The notes beneath the pieces were generated by a model. That model saw only the letters and a list, made by a program, of their open reading frames with translations. It had not been told where the DNA came from and made no database searches. A DNA stretch of 7,788 nucleotides from Prolixibacteraceae bacterium (GTDB lineage Bacteria; Bacteroidota; Bacteroidia; Bacteroidales; Prolixibacteraceae): the NCBI GenBank assembly GCA_027858145.1, contig JAQIDF010000180.1, forward strand, positions 1 through 7,788, read 5' to 3'. The translations under genes were made by a program, and so were the position numbers. Shown here piece by piece: positions 5,483 to 7,788 of this stretch. Numbering within the stretch: the stretch's first letter is position 1; each line of letters opens with the position of its first letter.

Positions 5483-7788
5483 ATGAGTAAAGAAGAAATC
5501 AATAATAACCCCGGGGAAGAAAATTCGTCAACCGACGGGCAAAATAATGAAAAACACGAGCTTGTATACCTTAGCGGCATGTACGAGAACTGGTTTCTCG
5601 AATATGCTTCGTATGTTATTCTCGAACGTGCTGTTCCGTATGTAAACGACGGATTAAAGCCTGTTCAGCGCCGTATCATGCATGCCATGCGCGAAATGGA
5701 TGATGGACGTTACAACAAGGTTGCCAACATTATCGGGCAAACCATGCAGTACCATCCCCATGGTGATGCTTCAATCGGAGATGCGCTGGTAGGGCTAGGC
5801 CAAAAAAACCTACTGGTTGACACCCAGGGAAACTGGGGTAATATTCTTACCGGCGATGGTTCTGCGGCTCCACGTTACATTGAGGCACGACTTTCAAAAT
5901 TCGCGCTTGATGTTGTTTTTAATCCTAAAACCACACAGTGGCAATTAGCCTACGACGGCCGTAAGCGGGAACCAATAACACTGCCTGTTAAATTTCCACT
6001 GCTACTAACACAAGGCGTTGAAGGTATTGCAGTAGGTTTGTCGGCTAAAATTTTGCCACACAACTTTAATGAGCTGATTGATGCAGCCATTTTGTATTTA
6101 AAAGGAAAACCCTTCGAAATATATCCCGATTTTCCTACGGGTGGCATGATTGACTGTTCAAAGTACAACGATGGATTAAGGGGCGGCAATATCAGGGTGA
6201 GGTCGAAAATTGAAAAGCTCGACAATAAAACGCTGGTTGTTAACGAGATTCCTTTTGGCCGTACCACCTCATCGATAATTGAATCGATTGTTAAGGCCAA
6301 CGAAAAAGGAAAAATCAAAGTCAAGAAAATTGATGATAACACGGCCGAAAAGGTAGAAATACAAATTCATCTGGGAAATGGTGTCTCGAGCGACAGAACC
6401 ATTGATGCCCTGTATGCTTTTACCGATTGTGAAATTTCGATTTCGCCCAACGCCTGTGTTATCGAGGAAGATAAGCCGAACTTTATAGGGATAAGTGCTA
6501 TTTTGAGAAAGAATGCCCAGCAAACGGTTGATTTGCTTAAACTCGAACTTGAAATCAAAAAGAGGGAGTTGGAGGAAGCCTGGCATTTTGCTTCACTCGA
6601 AAAAATATTTATCGAAGAGCGCATATACAAGGATAAGGCTTTTGAGGAAAGCAATAATATGGACGAGGTTGTGGCTCACGTTGATAAGCGCTTTGAGCCC
6701 TGGAAACCGAAGCTGAAAAGGGAAATAAAACGGGATGATATTCTGAAGCTGATGGAGATTAGAATGTCTCGTATCCTTAAATTCAACAAGGATAAAGCCA
6801 ACGATAATATTCAGGCCATTGAAGATGAAATTATAGAAATTATTCATAACATCAACAATATTATACCATTTACCATTGCTTATTATCAGCGGATAAAAAG
6901 CAAATATGGTAAGGGGCGTGAACGTAAATCCGAAATCAGGAGTTTTGAAAATATTGAAGCTTCAAAAGTTGTTGCTGCCAACGAAAAGCTCTATGTAGAT
7001 TACGAAGAAGGTTTTATGGGCATGGGGCTTAAAAAAGCAACGTTTGTGTGCAATTGCTCCGATCTCGACGATATAATTGTTTTCAGGCGCGATGGTGCTT
7101 ACTTTGTTACCAAAGTTCCGGAAAAGGCTTTTATCGGAAAAAATATTCTGCACATTGCCGTGTTTAAGCGGGGCGATAAGCGCACCATCTACAATTTGGT
7201 ATACCGCGATGGACGTGCCGGCGCAACCTTTATGAAACGGTTTGCCGTACCAAGTGTTACCCGCGATAAAGAATACAATATGACGCAAGGTACCACCGGG
7301 TCGAGGATATTGTACTTCAGCGTAAATCCAAACGGAGAGTCGGAAATGTTGCGTGTTACCCTGAAGCCGAAACCCCGCCTTAAGAAATTAATATTTGATA
7401 TCGATATGGGCGAACTGGCCATCAAAGGGCGAAGTTCAAGGGGTAACATGGTTACCAAAAACGATGTGCATAAAGTTACCCTCAAAGAAAGAGGAGCATC
7501 AACATTAGGGGGTAGGAAAGTTTATTTCGACGAAGATGTAAACCGCCTGAATGTAGATAAACGCGGGCGCTTCCTTGGAGAATTTATGGGCGAAGACTGT
7601 ATGTTGGTGATAACCAAATCAGGCGATTTTGAGCTTTATAATTTTGACCTTGCCAATCATTTTCCTGAAGATATTTTGGTTATTGAGAAGTTCAACCCGA
7701 AGAAAACCCTGAGTGTGGTTTATTGGGATAACGAACAGGAATATTACTACCTGAAGCGTTTCGAGATTGATGATGACACACCGTTGAA
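5483..7788 (+). CDS. parC: DNA topoisomerase IV subunit A, 3' end cut by window
   Basis: This is the DNA-cleaving subunit of a type IIA topoisomerase, partner of the upstream ParE-like protein. The frame is open for 768 codons to the window edge, with no stop reached. The breakage-reunion domain shows YASYVILERAVPYVNDGLKPVQRR near the start, YHPHGDASIGD (90-100), and PRYIEARL with catalytic Tyr132 preceded by Arg131. IPFG and a charged helical region (about 350-460) fit the tower and coiled-coil C-gate. From about residue 495 the sequence turns beta-rich and resembles the C-terminal pinwheel, with blade-like KGRSSRGNMVTK (648-659). No QRRGGKG GyrA box is seen, which favours topoisomerase IV over gyrase. 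Ala96 stands where E. coli GyrA has Ser83, while Asp100 matches Asp87. The ATG at 5483 is the first usable start after an in-frame TGA at 5465, and no Shine-Dalgarno is seen. It is probably cotranscribed with parE. Relatives I recall run to about 870-900 residues, so perhaps 100 or more are missing. Confidence 0.93.
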   Translation, partial: MSKEEINNNPGEENSSTDGQNNEKHELVYLSGMYENWFLEYASYVILERAVPYVNDGLKPVQRRIMHAMREMDDGRYNKVANIIGQTMQYHPHGDASIGDALVGLGQKNLLVDTQGNWGNILTGDGSAAPRYIEARLSKFALDVVFNPKTTQWQLAYDGRKREPITLPVKFPLLLTQGVEGIAVGLSAKILPHNFNELIDAAILYLKGKPFEIYPDFPTGGMIDCSKYNDGLRGGNIRVRSKIEKLDNKTLVVNEIPFGRTTSSIIESIVKANEKGKIKVKKIDDNTAEKVEIQIHLGNGVSSDRTIDALYAFTDCEISISPNACVIEEDKPNFIGISAILRKNAQQTVDLLKLELEIKKRELEEAWHFASLEKIFIEERIYKDKAFEESNNMDEVVAHVDKRFEPWKPKLKREIKRDDILKLMEIRMSRILKFNKDKANDNIQAIEDEIIEIIHNINNIIPFTIAYYQRIKSKYGKGRERKSEIRSFENIEASKVVAANEKLYVDYEEGFMGMGLKKATFVCNCSDLDDIIVFRRDGAYFVTKVPEKAFIGKNILHIAVFKRGDKRTIYNLVYRDGRAGATFMKRFAVPSVTRDKEYNMTQGTTGSRILYFSVNPNGESEMLRVTLKPKPRLKKLIFDIDMGELAIKGRSSRGNMVTKNDVHKVTLKERGASTLGGRKVYFDEDVNRLNVDKRGRFLGEFMGEDCMLVITKSGDFELYNFDLANHFPEDILVIEKFNPKKTLSVVYWDNEQEYYYLKRFEIDDDTPL

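Noticed and set aside
5950..6847. Several overlapping minus-strand open frames, plus a short plus-strand one at 6513-6716, within parC
   Set aside because: All lie inside the continuous parC frame and none has a recognisable motif; they are chance frames.

Overview
The window looks like a chromosomal housekeeping segment of a member of the Bacteroidota, probably class Bacteroidia; I cannot name the genus. Three things point there. Two promoter-like sites match the Bacteroidota -7 element TAnnTTTG. None of the five genes has a convincing Shine-Dalgarno sequence. The encoded proteins also have family variants I associate with that phylum: an Obg ending just after its G domain, a MutS-like ATPase with membrane segments, and a divergent topoisomerase IV pair. 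Base composition is moderately AT-rich. All genes are on the + strand and fill almost the whole window.

Left part (1-3502): a promoter-like box at the left edge is followed by three tightly packed genes: the ribosome-assembly GTPase Obg (34-1023), a PAP2-type membrane phosphatase (1029-1703) and a membrane-associated MutS-family ATPase (1712-3502). Gaps of 5 and 8 bases suggest one transcript. Obg acts in 50S subunit maturation, and the phosphatase probably acts on a lipid or polyprenyl phosphate at the membrane. The role of the MutS relative is unknown; it has no mismatch-recognition domain and carries two hydrophobic hairpins.

Right part (3503-7788): an 82-base gap carries a second promoter-like site. 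It is followed by the two subunits of a type IIA topoisomerase: the ATPase/TOPRIM subunit (parE-like, 3606-5444) and the DNA-cleaving subunit (parC-like, from 5483, cut by the window end). Together they would form an A2B2 enzyme that passes one duplex through another to decatenate or relax DNA. I call it topoisomerase IV rather than gyrase because the B subunit is short and no GyrA box is visible.

I found no RNA genes, mobile elements, CRISPR arrays or clear terminators, and no gene-free stretch longer than 82 bases. I see no convincing undescribed system. The items most worth a second look are the membrane-anchored MutS relative and its neighbours, the matching layout of the two promoters, and the Ala at the quinolone-anchoring position of the ParC-like subunit.
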